Shown: piece by piece, positions 16,131 through 24,097 of the stretch
How the letters are laid out: every line of letters starts with the position of its first letter
How positions within the stretch are numbered: position 1 is the first letter of the stretch
From: JABFSM01 sp963762545
GTDB taxonomy: Bacteria > Gemmatimonadota > Gemmatimonadetes > Gemmatimonadales > GWC2-71-9
Direction: 5' to 3'
Assembly: GCA_963762545.1 (NCBI GenBank)
Contig: CAVXLC010000002.1
Coordinates: 930,001-994,000, forward strand
DNA: 64,000 nucleotides
Position numbers and translations under genes: made by a program
Notes under the pieces: model-generated
What the model was told of the DNA's origin: nothing
Seen by the model: only the letters and a program-made list of their open reading frames with translations
Databases searched by the model: none

Positions 16131-16289
16131 CACTTGAAAGCGAGGGCCTCACGGCTCTCCACCCTGAGCCAGAAGCGCGGCGAACGGGTTCCTGACTCGC
16201 TTCTCTGGTGCCTGAGGCCCGGCACGGCAGCGCTCCGGAACACCCCGCTACGCGGGGTTTTTTGTTTCGCCAAGACTGGAGGTCGGCCA
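16131..16289 (+). promoter_or_regulatory. Structured leader RNA of infC operon (L20-leader-like)
   Basis: The leader can fold into an outer helix, 16144-16151 with 16213-16220 (GGGCCTCA/TGAGGCCC, 8 perfect pairs), enclosing an inner helix, 16169-16177 with 16198-16208 (two-base bulge). A Rho-independent terminator follows at 16243-16267, upstream of infC. In Bacillus the same operon has an L20-controlled attenuator at this place; function here is inferred from position and architecture. No ATG-initiated leader ORF is present, although the infC frame is open through the leader. Confidence 0.55.
16243..16267 (+). terminator. Rho-independent terminator in infC leader
   Basis: CCCCGC (16243-16248), loop TAC, GCGGGG (16252-16257), then TTTTTTGTTT. 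It lies after the mapped promoter and before the infC Shine-Dalgarno, so it would act as an attenuator for the operon; it could also end read-through from 16093. Confidence 0.75.
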
Positions 16290-16811
16290 CTGAGCACTAA
16301 CGAGCGCGAACGCCGGACCCGTGTCAACCGGATGATCCGGATCAGCCCGGTTCGAGTCATTTCCGATTCCGGCGAACAGTTGGGTGTCCTGACAATCGAA
16401 GAAGCCCTCGCGGCCGCCGAAGAGCGCGGCCTCGATCTGGTGGAGGTCGCGCCGACGGCCCGGCCCCCCGTGGTCAAGATCATGGACTACGGGAAGTACA
16501 AGTTCGAAGAGGCCAAGGCGGCCCGCGCGGCCAAGAAGAAGCAGCACGTGATCGACATCAAGGAGGTGAAGTTCCGCCCCGGGATCGACGATCACGACTT
16601 CGACTTCAAAACCCGCCACATGCGCGAGTTCCTGGGCGAAGGCGACAAGGTGAAAGTGACGATGATGTTCCGCGGCCGGCAGATGGCCCGGATCGATCTG
16701 GGCAAGGCGGTGCTGGATCGGGTGGCCGCCGCGCTGGCCGACATCGGCAAGATCGAGTTCGACGCCCGGCTCGAGGGGCGCAACATGACCATGGTAATCG
16801 CGCCCAAATAG
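16290..16811 (+). CDS. infC: Translation initiation factor IF-3
   Basis: 173 residues beginning STNERERRTRVNRMIRI after the start codon, then the IF3 N-domain (EEALAAAEERGLDLVEVAP) and C-domain (RDxxKVTMMFRGRQMA-like region). IF3 binds the 30S subunit and proofreads start codons. The start is taken as CTG 16290: GGAGG at 16278-16282 is seven bases upstream, and no ATG, GTG or TTG precedes the conserved N-terminus at a sensible distance. Rare infC start codons are known to allow autoregulation by IF3 (AUU in E. coli). First gene of infC-rpmI-rplT. Confidence 0.93.
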   Translation: MSTNERERRTRVNRMIRISPVRVISDSGEQLGVLTIEEALAAAEERGLDLVEVAPTARPPVVKIMDYGKYKFEEAKAARAAKKKQHVIDIKEVKFRPGIDDHDFDFKTRHMREFLGEGDKVKVTMMFRGRQMARIDLGKAVLDRVAAALADIGKIEFDARLEGRNMTMVIAPK

Positions 16812-16836
16812 CCGGCGCCGCACTCAGGAGACTGCA

Positions 16837-17031
16837 ATGCCCAAAATGAAGACCAAGCGCGCCGCGATGAAGCGCTTCACGCGGACCGGCACCGGCAAGC
16901 TCAAGCGGGGCCGGGCCAACAAGCGCCACATCCTGACCAAGAAGACCCGCAAGCGGAAGAACCAGCTCGGCAAGTCCGCCCTGGTGAGCTCCGCCGATTT
17001 TCCGCGCGTGTCCCGTCTGCTTCAGGCCTAG
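16837..17031 (+). CDS. rpmI: 50S ribosomal protein L35
   Basis: 64 residues, MPKMKTKRAAMKRFTRTGTG and on, with the usual Lys/Arg-rich composition and length of L35. AGGAG precedes the ATG. It lies between infC and rplT as in most bacteria. Confidence 0.97.
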   Translation: MPKMKTKRAAMKRFTRTGTGKLKRGRANKRHILTKKTRKRKNQLGKSALVSSADFPRVSRLLQA

Positions 17032-17043
17032 GAGACCGATCCC

Positions 17044-17397
17044 ATGCCTCGCGTAAAGAGTGGTGTCGCGCATCACGCGCGCAAGAAGAAGATCATGGAG
17101 GCGGCCAAAGGCGGCTTCCAGGCCCGGAGCAAGCTGTACAAGGCCGCCAAGGAAAACGTCGAGCGCGGTCTGGCCTATGCCTACCGGGACCGCCGCAAGA
17201 AGAAGGGCGACTTCCGGACCCTCTGGATCCAGCGCATCAACGCCGCCGCGCGGATCCACGACATCAGCTACAGCCGGCTGATGGCGGGGCTCAAGAAGGC
17301 CGGTGTCGAGATCAACCGGAAAGTGCTCGCGGATCTCGCGGTCCACGACGCCGATGCGTTCGCGAAGATCGCGGAGATCGCCAAGAAGGCGGCGTAG
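17044..17397 (+). CDS. rplT: 50S ribosomal protein L20
   Basis: 117 residues, MPRVKSGVAHHARKKKIMEA and on, normal length. L20 binds 23S rRNA early in 50S assembly and in some bacteria represses its own operon by binding the leader; a structured leader with terminator is present upstream of infC. Starts 12 bases after rpmI. Confidence 0.97.
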   Translation: MPRVKSGVAHHARKKKIMEAAKGGFQARSKLYKAAKENVERGLAYAYRDRRKKKGDFRTLWIQRINAAARIHDISYSRLMAGLKKAGVEINRKVLADLAVHDADAFAKIAEIAKKAA

Positions 17398-17435
17398 CGC
17401 CACCGCGGACCGCCGGCCGTCGGCTGTCGCCTCGA

Positions 17436-17468
17436 CCCCCGCGGTCGCCACGCCGGCGGACGCGGGGG
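17436..17468. repeat. Hairpin between rplT and pheS
   Basis: CCCCCGCG (17436-17443) and CGCGGGGG (17461-17468) form an 8-bp stem with a partly paired loop. It is followed by TTCTGG, without a T-run, so it is not a canonical terminator. It could slow transcription or stabilise the rplT mRNA end. No Phe-codon leader is visible in this 96-bp spacer. Confidence 0.4.
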
Positions 17469-17493
17469 TTCTGGCAACCTGAGCAGAGGCTGA

Positions 17494-18546
17494 ATGGACC
17501 ATACCGGTTATCCGGAGCTCGATGCCCTCCTGCCGCGGCTCGCCGCGATCCCGTCCCTGGATCGCGGGGCGCTGGACGCGGAGCGCATCGCGGTCCTGGG
17601 CCGGAAGCAGGGGGCCCTCACCGCGGCGCTCCGCGCCGTCGCCCGACTCGCCCCGGAGGAGCGCAAGGCCTTCGGCACGGAGTCCAACGGGCTCAAGGAG
17701 GCGTTCGAAACCGCCTTTGCCACCCGCGAGGCCGAGCTGGCCGCCGAGCGGCTCGACGCGCCGGGCTCGACGCTCGACCTCACCATGCCGGGGCGGGCCC
17801 GGTGGATCGGCGCGCTCCACCCCATCACCCGCGTGGTCGATGAAATCATCGCCATCTTCCGGGAGCTCGGCTTTGCGGTGGCCGTGGGGCCCGAGGCCGA
17901 AACCGAGTGGTTCAACTTCGGCGCCCTCAATTTTCCGCCCGACCACCCCGCGATGGACATGCACGACACGCTCTACCTGTCCCAGGGACCGGGCGAGCGG
18001 CTGCTGTTGCGCACCCATACCTCGCCGGTCCAGGTGCGGGTGATGCAGGCGGGACCGCCGCCCTATCGCGTGCTGGTGCCCGGGATGGCGTACCGCAACG
18101 ACACCGCCGACGCCTCCCATACCCCGGGCTTCCTCCAGATCGAGGGCCTGGCGGTGGACGAAGGCATCGGCTTCGTGGATCTCAAAGCCACGCTCACCCA
18201 CTTCGCGCGGCGGTTCTTTTCGCCCACGACCAAGGTGCGGTTCCGGCCGTCGTATTTCCCGTTCACCGAGCCGTCGGCCGAGCTGGATGTCGAGTGCCAG
18301 ATCTGCCACGGCAAGGGATGCGCCGCCTGCAAGCAGACCGGATGGATGGAGCTGCTGGGCTGCGGCATGGTGCATCCCACGGTCCTCACCAATTGCGGCG
18401 TGGACGCCGAGCGGTTCACCGGATGGGCGTTCGGCCTGGGGCCGGGACGCACCGCCATGCAGCGCTACGATGTGCCGGACCTCCGCTTGATGAGCGGGGG
18501 GGACATGCGCTTCCTCCGCCAGCTGGCGGGGCAGGAGGACGCATGA
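17494..18546 (+). CDS. pheS: Phenylalanine-tRNA ligase alpha subunit
   Basis: 350 residues, standard length for the bacterial alpha chain. The N-terminal coiled coil is followed by the class II catalytic core: motif 2 region around RVLVPGMAYRNDTADASHTP, with FHQIEG replaced by the equivalent FLQIEGLAVDEG, and the motif 3 arginine in GWAFGLGPGRTAMQRYDV. A four-cysteine insert (CQICHGKGCAACKQTGW) occurs before motif 3; this Cys-rich form is seen in several phyla. With PheT it charges tRNA-Phe. Its stop overlaps the pheT ATG. Confidence 0.95.
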   Translation: MDHTGYPELDALLPRLAAIPSLDRGALDAERIAVLGRKQGALTAALRAVARLAPEERKAFGTESNGLKEAFETAFATREAELAAERLDAPGSTLDLTMPGRARWIGALHPITRVVDEIIAIFRELGFAVAVGPEAETEWFNFGALNFPPDHPAMDMHDTLYLSQGPGERLLLRTHTSPVQVRVMQAGPPPYRVLVPGMAYRNDTADASHTPGFLQIEGLAVDEGIGFVDLKATLTHFARRFFSPTTKVRFRPSYFPFTEPSAELDVECQICHGKGCAACKQTGWMELLGCGMVHPTVLTNCGVDAERFTGWAFGLGPGRTAMQRYDVPDLRLMSGGDMRFLRQLAGQEDA

Positions 18547-20915
18547 ACGTCTCCCGCCGGTGGCTCGAGGCCTTTCTGCGTCGCCCGCTCGACGCCCGGG
18601 ACCTGGCCGACAAGCTCGCGCTGCTCGGCGCCCCCGCGGACGCGATCGTCCCGCTGCACCAGGACCTCGGCGCCATCGTCGTGGCCCTGGTGGACGAGGT
18701 GCGTCCCCATCCCAACGCGGACCGGCTCCGGGTCTGTACCGTGAACGATGGCTCACCGGAGCGGCGCACCGTGGTGTGCGGCGCGCCCAACGTCGTGGCG
18801 GGAGGGAAGTACCCGTTCGCCCGCGTGGGCGCCTCGCTGCCCGGCGGCCTGGTGATCGAAAAGCGGAAGATCCGCGGCGAGCCTTCGGAGGGAATGCTCT
18901 GTTCTCCCCGGGAGCTGGGACTCGGCGCCGACCATGACGGCCTGATGACCCTCACCACCGACGCCGCCCCCGGCGCCCGGTTCCTCGAGGTGCTGGCCCT
19001 GGAGGACGAGCGGCTCGAGCTCGACACCGCGCCGGTCCGGCCCGACCTGCTCGGGCACAAGGGGGTGGCCCGCGAGCTGGCCGCGGCCTACCAGACGGCG
19101 TTCCGCCTGCCGGACATCGAGGGCGCCCCGGCCGACGTGCCCCGCCCGCTCCGCGCCGCGGGCCAGGCCGACTGCTGCAGCGTGCTGGTCTCCATCGAGC
19201 CGGGGTGTTCCTGCGCCCGGTTCACCGCGGCGGTCATTCGCGGGGTGACCGTCGGGCCCTCGCCCGCGTGGCTCCGCCGGCGGCTCGAGGCCGTCGGGCA
19301 GCGGAGCATCAACAACGTGGTGGACGCCACCAACTACGTCATGCTCGAGCTGGGACAGCCGCTCCATGCGTACGACCTGGACCGGCTCGCCGGCCCGTCC
19401 ATCGCGGCCCGCATGGCGCTCCCCGGCGAGCGGCTGGTGACCCTCGACGGCGTGGACCATGCCCTCCATGACGGGATGACCGTCATCGCCGATGCCGCCG
19501 GTCCGGTCGGGATCGCGGGCGTGATGGGCGGGCAGGGGTCCGAGGTCTCGGCCGGCACCAAGGATCTCTTCCTGGAATGCGCCTGGTTTGCCCCCGGGCC
19601 CACCCGGGCCACCCGCAAGGCGCTCGGCATCTCCACCGAGGCGAGCCTCCGGTTCGAGCGCGGCGCCGATCTCCAGGCCGTGCCGGACGCGCTGCGGCGC
19701 TGTATTCAGGTGCTGCTGGCCTCGGCGGGCGGACGGCTCGACGGCACGGGCGTCGACTGCTGGCCCGAGCCGGCCGGCCCGCCCCGGATCTTCCTCCGGA
19801 CCGCGCGGGTGGCCCAGGTGCTCGGCGTGGCGCTGCCGGTGCACGTGCTGGAGCAGTGCCTGGTGGCCATCGGGGCGACGCTGGTCAACAAGCCGGCGGA
19901 ACAGCGCCTGGCGGTGGAGGTGCCGGGATGGCGGCCCGACTTGCGCGAGGAAATCGATCTGGTCGAAGAGGTCGCCCGGGTCTACGGGTACAACGCCTTC
20001 CCCGACGAGCTCCGGCCCTTTCGCGCCGGAAACCAGACCGACGCGCCGATCCACGTCGCGTCCGACCTGGTGCGCCGGGGACTGGCCGAGGAAGGCCTGC
20101 TCGAGGCGGTGCTCCTCCCGCTGGGCCCCGCCACCGGCGAGGCCGAAGTGCCGGTGCTTAACCCGCTCTCCGCGGAGCACGGGTTTCTCCGCGCCCGGCT
20201 GATCCCCGGCCTGGTACGGCAGGTCGAAGCCAACTGGGCCAACCAGGTGCGGGACATCCGGTTGTTCGAGATCGGCACCGTCTTTTCTCCCGGCGGGCCC
20301 GGAGAGCGTCCCGGCGAGACCACCCATGCCGCGGCCGTCGTCACCGGCGCCCGGGTGCCGCCGCACTGGACCACCGGTGGACGCGCGCCCGAGTGCGACC
20401 TCTGGGATCTCAAGGGCCTGTTCGAGCGCGCGGTATCTCTGGCGATTCCCGGATCGTCGGTGCAAGTTGAAGGGAACGGATGGACCGCGAGGAATGCCGC
20501 CGGCCGGGAGGTGGGCCGGGCCGGCCCCCTGGTGGCCGACGCGCCCCCGTGGGCGGCGCCCCTGTTCGGGTTCGAGGTGGAGGTGGATCCCGCGCCCCGC
20601 GCCGGCCGGCGGTTCCGGCCGATGCCGACGACTCCCGCGGCCACTCGCGATCTGGCCCTCCTGGTGCCCGATGCGGCGCCGGTCGAGGCGCTCCTGACGA
20701 CGGTGCGGGAGTCGGCCGGCAGTCTGCTGGAGCGCGCGGGAGTCACCGACGAATATCGCGGCCCGGAGCTGCCCAAGGACCGCCGCAGCGTCACGCTCCA
20801 CCTGGTGCTGCGGGGGCGCGAGCGGACCCTTCGCGACGCCGATGTGGACGCGGTGGTGCAGCGGATACTCTCGAAGCTGGGACAGTCGCTTGACGTCACC
20901 CTACGAACGAACTGA
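18543..20915 (+). CDS. pheT: Phenylalanine-tRNA ligase beta subunit
   Basis: 790 residues with the usual order: N-terminal EMAP-like tRNA-binding domain (VDEVRPHPNADRLRVCTVND), B3/B4 editing domain (INNVVDATNYVMLELGQPLH), B5 domain, inactive synthetase-like domain (LLEAVLLPLGP region), and C-terminal anticodon-binding FDX-ACB fold (FRPMPTTPAATRDLALLVPD). It completes the alpha2beta2 PheRS. ATGA overlap with pheS indicates coupled translation. Confidence 0.96.
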   Translation: MNVSRRWLEAFLRRPLDARDLADKLALLGAPADAIVPLHQDLGAIVVALVDEVRPHPNADRLRVCTVNDGSPERRTVVCGAPNVVAGGKYPFARVGASLPGGLVIEKRKIRGEPSEGMLCSPRELGLGADHDGLMTLTTDAAPGARFLEVLALEDERLELDTAPVRPDLLGHKGVARELAAAYQTAFRLPDIEGAPADVPRPLRAAGQADCCSVLVSIEPGCSCARFTAAVIRGVTVGPSPAWLRRRLEAVGQRSINNVVDATNYVMLELGQPLHAYDLDRLAGPSIAARMALPGERLVTLDGVDHALHDGMTVIADAAGPVGIAGVMGGQGSEVSAGTKDLFLECAWFAPGPTRATRKALGISTEASLRFERGADLQAVPDALRRCIQVLLASAGGRLDGTGVDCWPEPAGPPRIFLRTARVAQVLGVALPVHVLEQCLVAIGATLVNKPAEQRLAVEVPGWRPDLREEIDLVEEVARVYGYNAFPDELRPFRAGNQTDAPIHVASDLVRRGLAEEGLLEAVLLPLGPATGEAEVPVLNPLSAEHGFLRARLIPGLVRQVEANWANQVRDIRLFEIGTVFSPGGPGERPGETTHAAAVVTGARVPPHWTTGGRAPECDLWDLKGLFERAVSLAIPGSSVQVEGNGWTARNAAGREVGRAGPLVADAPPWAAPLFGFEVEVDPAPRAGRRFRPMPTTPAATRDLALLVPDAAPVEALLTTVRESAGSLLERAGVTDEYRGPELPKDRRSVTLHLVLRGRERTLRDADVDAVVQRILSKLGQSLDVTLRTN

Positions 20916-20922
20916 TCGCGTC

Positions 20923-21204
20923 GTGCTGGAGGAGCTGGAGCAGCTCCTCGCGGCGGTCGAGGGCGAGCTGGCATCGTGGCGGGCGCGCTGTCAGCGCGCC
21001 GAGGCCGAGCTGGCGCCGAGCGGCGGGAAGGGCAAGGGCGGCCATGCCGGCCCGGAGCTCTCCCAGGCCCGGCTCCGGATCGGCGCGCTCGAAGGAGAGA
21101 ACGACGACCTGAAGCGCCGGATCGCTGCCGCCCGGGAACACGTGGAGCGGCTCCGGACCCGGCTTCGATTCGTCGAGGATCACGGCGCGGGAGACGCGGC
21201 ATGA
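20923..21204 (+). CDS. Small coiled-coil protein between pheT and zapA
   Basis: 93 residues from GTG 20923 (a TTG at 20890, overlapping pheT, is an alternative). The sequence is almost entirely heptad-rich helix: LEELEQLLAAVEGELASWRA, a Gly-rich break (PSGGKGKGGH), then the ARLRIGALEGENDDLKRRIA stretch. It resembles ZapB-like or cell-division coiled-coil proteins often encoded beside zapA, but no family signature is certain. Its stop overlaps the zapA ATG, which supports a joint role in Z-ring control. Confidence 0.65.
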   Translation: MLEELEQLLAAVEGELASWRARCQRAEAELAPSGGKGKGGHAGPELSQARLRIGALEGENDDLKRRIAAAREHVERLRTRLRFVEDHGAGDAA

Positions 21205-21527
21205 GCGCCGCGCGCCATTCGGTCAAGATCCAGCTCGGCGGCGCGGAGTTCACGGTGAACTCGGAACACCCGCCGGAGTACACCCGGGAAGTCGCCGCCT
21301 ACTTCGACGCGGCCCTGGCCCGGATCCGGGCGTCCGCGCCCTCGCTGGATGCGCACAAGGCGGCGCTGCTGGCCGGCCTCGCGATCACGGATGAACTGTT
21401 CCAGGGCCGGCAGGGCGACGGCGAGCACGCCGCCCGTTTGACCGCCATGCGCGACCGGCTGGCTCGTCTCCTGCCCCCGACTCGCCGGGGCGGAGTCGCC
21501 AAGGGAGCTTCGCTTCCGGCTGACTGA
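21201..21527 (+). CDS. zapA: Cell division protein ZapA
   Basis: 108 residues: an N-terminal beta-rich head (HSVKIQLGGAEFTVNSEHPP) followed by a helical tail, as in ZapA, which binds and bundles FtsZ filaments. The length is typical. It follows a coiled-coil gene by ATGA overlap, and RNase Y starts 40 bases downstream, a common order. A 6S RNA gene, often next to zapA in Proteobacteria, is not evident here. Confidence 0.85.
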   Translation: MSAARHSVKIQLGGAEFTVNSEHPPEYTREVAAYFDAALARIRASAPSLDAHKAALLAGLAITDELFQGRQGDGEHAARLTAMRDRLARLLPPTRRGGVAKGASLPAD

Positions 21528-21566
21528 CTCACCCGCGGCCTCCGGGCCGCGTGCGGAGATACCTCG

Positions 21567-23147
21567 ATGACCCCGTCCGAACTGCTCCCCTGGCTGGGGG
21601 GGCTCGTCGCTGGAGTGCTGCTTTCCACCGTCGGCACCTCGCTCTATCTCCGCGCCCGCCGTCGCACGGCGGCGCAGATCCTGGCCGAGGCCGAATCGAA
21701 GGCCGCGGTCACCCTGAAGCGGGCCGGTCAGGACGCCGATCAGGCCAAGTCCGCCGCGGTGCTCGAGGGAAAGATGGAGGTCCTTCGCCTCCGGGAAGAG
21801 GGCGACCGCGACCTCTCGCGCCGCCGCGAGGAGGCCGACCGCGCCGAGCGGCGCGCCGAGGAGCGGGAGCGGGGGTTCGCCAAGCGCGGCGAGCAGCTGG
21901 AGCAGCAGGAGAAATCCGTCGCGGGACGGCTGTCGGGCATCGAGCGCCAGGAGCTGGCGATCAAGGTCCGGGAGGCCGAGGTCGAGGTCCTGGTCCGCGA
22001 ACAGCACGCCAAGCTCGAGCGGGTGGCCGGGCTCACCGCCGAGGAGGCCAAGCGGGAGCTGCTCCAGAAGGTGGAAGACGAGGCCCGGGCGCAGGCAGCG
22101 GCCCTGGGCCGCGACATCCGGGAGCAGGCCAAGAAGGAAGCCGAGAAGGACGCCAAGAAGATCATCGCCCTGGCGGTCCAGCGGCTGGCCGCCGAACACA
22201 CCGCCGAGACCACGGTCTCCGCGGTGGCGCTCCCCAGCGACGAGATGAAGGGCCGCATCATCGGCCGCGAGGGCCGGAACATCCGCGCTTTCGAGCAGGT
22301 CACCGGCGTCGACCTCATCATCGACGACACCCCCGATACCGTCATCGTGTCCTGCTTCGATCCGATCCGCCGCGAGGTGGGGCGCCGCGCGCTCGAGGCC
22401 CTCATCGTGGACGGCCGGATCCATCCCGGCCGGATCGAAGAAATCGTCAAGAAGATCCGCACCGAGCTCGAGGGACAGCTGGTCGAGCTGGGCGAGCAGG
22501 CCGCCTTCGAGACCGGGATCCACGGCCTCCATCCCGAGATGATCAAACTGATCGGCCGGATGCGGTACCGGACCAGCTATGGCCAGAACATCTACGACCA
22601 TTCCAAGGAGGTGGCCTGGCTGGCCGGCATGATGGCCTCGGAGCTGGGGCTGGACGTGGCCCTGGCCAAGCGGGGCGGCCTGCTGCACGACGTCGGCAAG
22701 GTGCTCACCCACGAGAGCGAAGGCACCCACGTCGAGCTGGGCGTCGAGATGGCGCGCAAGTACCGGGAAAGCGTCGCGGTCATCGGGTGCATTGCCGCGC
22801 ACCACGACGACGTGCCCCACGAGACCATCGAATCGGTCCTGGTGCAGGCGGCCGACGCGATCAGCGGCTCCCGCCCCGGCGCCCGGCGCGAGGCGTTCGA
22901 GACCTACGTCAAGCGGCTCACCAAGCTCGAGGAGATCGCCGCCGGCTTCGATGGCGTCGAAAAGACCAACGTGATCCAGGCCGGCCGCGAAGTGCGGGTC
23001 ATCGTGGTGCCGGAGCGCATCGACGACGCCAAGGCCGCCGAGCTGGCGGAGACCATCGCGCGCCGGATCGAGAGCGAGCTCCAGTACCCGGGCCAGATCA
23101 AGGTCACCGTCATTCGGGAGACCCGCGCCGTCGGTCTGGCCAGGTGA
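21567..23147 (+). CDS. rny: Ribonuclease Y
   Basis: 526 residues with the full RNase Y layout: N-terminal membrane anchor (LLPWLGGLVAGVLLSTVGTS), long charged coiled coil (about residues 30-200), KH domain with the GREGRNIRAFEQVTGVDLI loop, and an HD domain with metal-binding HD in GGLLHDVGKVLTHE and AAHHDD. It is a membrane-bound endonuclease that starts mRNA decay. Its stop overlaps the folD GTG. Confidence 0.96.
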   Translation: MTPSELLPWLGGLVAGVLLSTVGTSLYLRARRRTAAQILAEAESKAAVTLKRAGQDADQAKSAAVLEGKMEVLRLREEGDRDLSRRREEADRAERRAEERERGFAKRGEQLEQQEKSVAGRLSGIERQELAIKVREAEVEVLVREQHAKLERVAGLTAEEAKRELLQKVEDEARAQAAALGRDIREQAKKEAEKDAKKIIALAVQRLAAEHTAETTVSAVALPSDEMKGRIIGREGRNIRAFEQVTGVDLIIDDTPDTVIVSCFDPIRREVGRRALEALIVDGRIHPGRIEEIVKKIRTELEGQLVELGEQAAFETGIHGLHPEMIKLIGRMRYRTSYGQNIYDHSKEVAWLAGMMASELGLDVALAKRGGLLHDVGKVLTHESEGTHVELGVEMARKYRESVAVIGCIAAHHDDVPHETIESVLVQAADAISGSRPGARREAFETYVKRLTKLEEIAAGFDGVEKTNVIQAGREVRVIVVPERIDDAKAAELAETIARRIESELQYPGQIKVTVIRETRAVGLAR

Positions 23148-24046
23148 CCGCGCGGATCCTCGATGGCGCCGCCATCGCGAAGGAGATCCGCGACGAGATC
23201 GCCGGTGAGGTGGCCCGGCTCGCCGGGAAGGGCATCACCCCCGGTCTCGCCGTGGTCATTGTCGGAGAAGACCCCGCGAGCCAGGTGTACGTGAAGGCCA
23301 AGGGCCAGGCCTGCCGCGAAGCGGGCATGCATTCCGAGACGATCGTGCTCCCCGCCACCGCCTCGGAGCCGGACGTCCTCTCGGTGGTGGACCAGCTCAA
23401 CGCCAATCCCGCCATCCATGGTTTCCTGGTCCAGCTTCCCCTGCCGCGCCACGTGGACAGCGAGCGGGTGCTGAATCGCATCTCGCCGGCCAAGGATGTG
23501 GACGGCTTTCACCCCGTCAACGTCGGCAAACTCTCGGTCGGCGATCCCACCGCGTTCCGTCCGGCCACCCCCTACGGCGTCCAGCAGATGCTGATCCGGT
23601 CCGGGATCGAGACCAAGGGGGCCCATGCGGTCATCGTGGGGCGGTCCAACATCGTCGGCAAGCCGATGGCGAGCCTGCTCCTGCAGGACGGGCCGGGCGG
23701 GAACGCGACGGTGACGGTCTGCCACTCCCGCTCGAAGGACCTTCCCGGCATCACCCGCCTCGCCGATATCCTGGTCGTGGCCATAGGAAAGCCCCGGTTC
23801 GTGACGGCCGACATGGTGAAGCCGGGGGCGGTCGTGGTGGATGTGGGGATCAACAGGGTCGCGGACCCGGGTCACCCCAAGGGCTACCGGATCGAGGGAG
23901 ACGTGGACTACGCCCCGGTCGCCGAAGTGGCCTCCGCGATCACGCCGGTGCCGGGCGGGGTCGGGAAGATGACGATCGCCATGCTGCTGGCAAATACGCT
24001 TCAGGCGGCACGGACGGGAAGCCGGGAAGACGGGAGGGCAGGATGA
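23144..24046 (+). CDS. folD: FolD: methylene-THF dehydrogenase/cyclohydrolase
   Basis: 300 residues from GTG 23144, overlapping the rny stop. Family motifs are clear: VGEDPASQVYVKAKGQACRE with the catalytic Lys, GFLVQLPLPRHVD, the NADP-binding VIVGRSNIVGKPMASLL, and DVGINRV near the end followed by TPVPGGVGKMTIAMLL. It interconverts methylene-, methenyl- and 10-formyl-THF. The last residues (RTGSREDGRAG) are encoded by one arm of a palindromic repeat shared with the xseA start, so this C-terminal tail is probably repeat-derived. Confidence 0.95.
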   Translation: MTARILDGAAIAKEIRDEIAGEVARLAGKGITPGLAVVIVGEDPASQVYVKAKGQACREAGMHSETIVLPATASEPDVLSVVDQLNANPAIHGFLVQLPLPRHVDSERVLNRISPAKDVDGFHPVNVGKLSVGDPTAFRPATPYGVQQMLIRSGIETKGAHAVIVGRSNIVGKPMASLLLQDGPGGNATVTVCHSRSKDLPGITRLADILVVAIGKPRFVTADMVKPGAVVVDVGINRVADPGHPKGYRIEGDVDYAPVAEVASAITPVPGGVGKMTIAMLLANTLQAARTGSREDGRAG

Positions 24047-24097
24047 AGGGCCCCCGAAACCACGACCTGTTCTCAGGAAGCCTCCCGTCTTCCCGGC
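24021..24097. repeat. Palindromic REP-like repeat across folD/xseA junction
   Basis: A 17-bp perfect inverted repeat: 24021-24037 and 24081-24097 (GCCGGGAAGACGGGAGG and its complement), separated by 43 bp that contain the folD stop and xseA start. The GACGGGA/TCCCGTC units match those of the repeat at 55083-55147. A transcript would form a stable hairpin holding the xseA initiation region in its loop. Confidence 0.7.

Noticed and set aside
16125..16289. N-terminal extension of IF3 through the leader
   Set aside because: The frame is open, but it passes through the terminator hairpin, begins with TTG without a ribosome binding site, and IF3 homology starts only after 16290.
17398..17493. Phe-codon attenuator before pheS
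   Set aside because: No leader ORF with Phe codons and the hairpin has no T-run.
16606..18756. A 716-codon minus-strand frame
   Set aside because: It lies opposite infC, rpmI, rplT and pheS, all clear genes.
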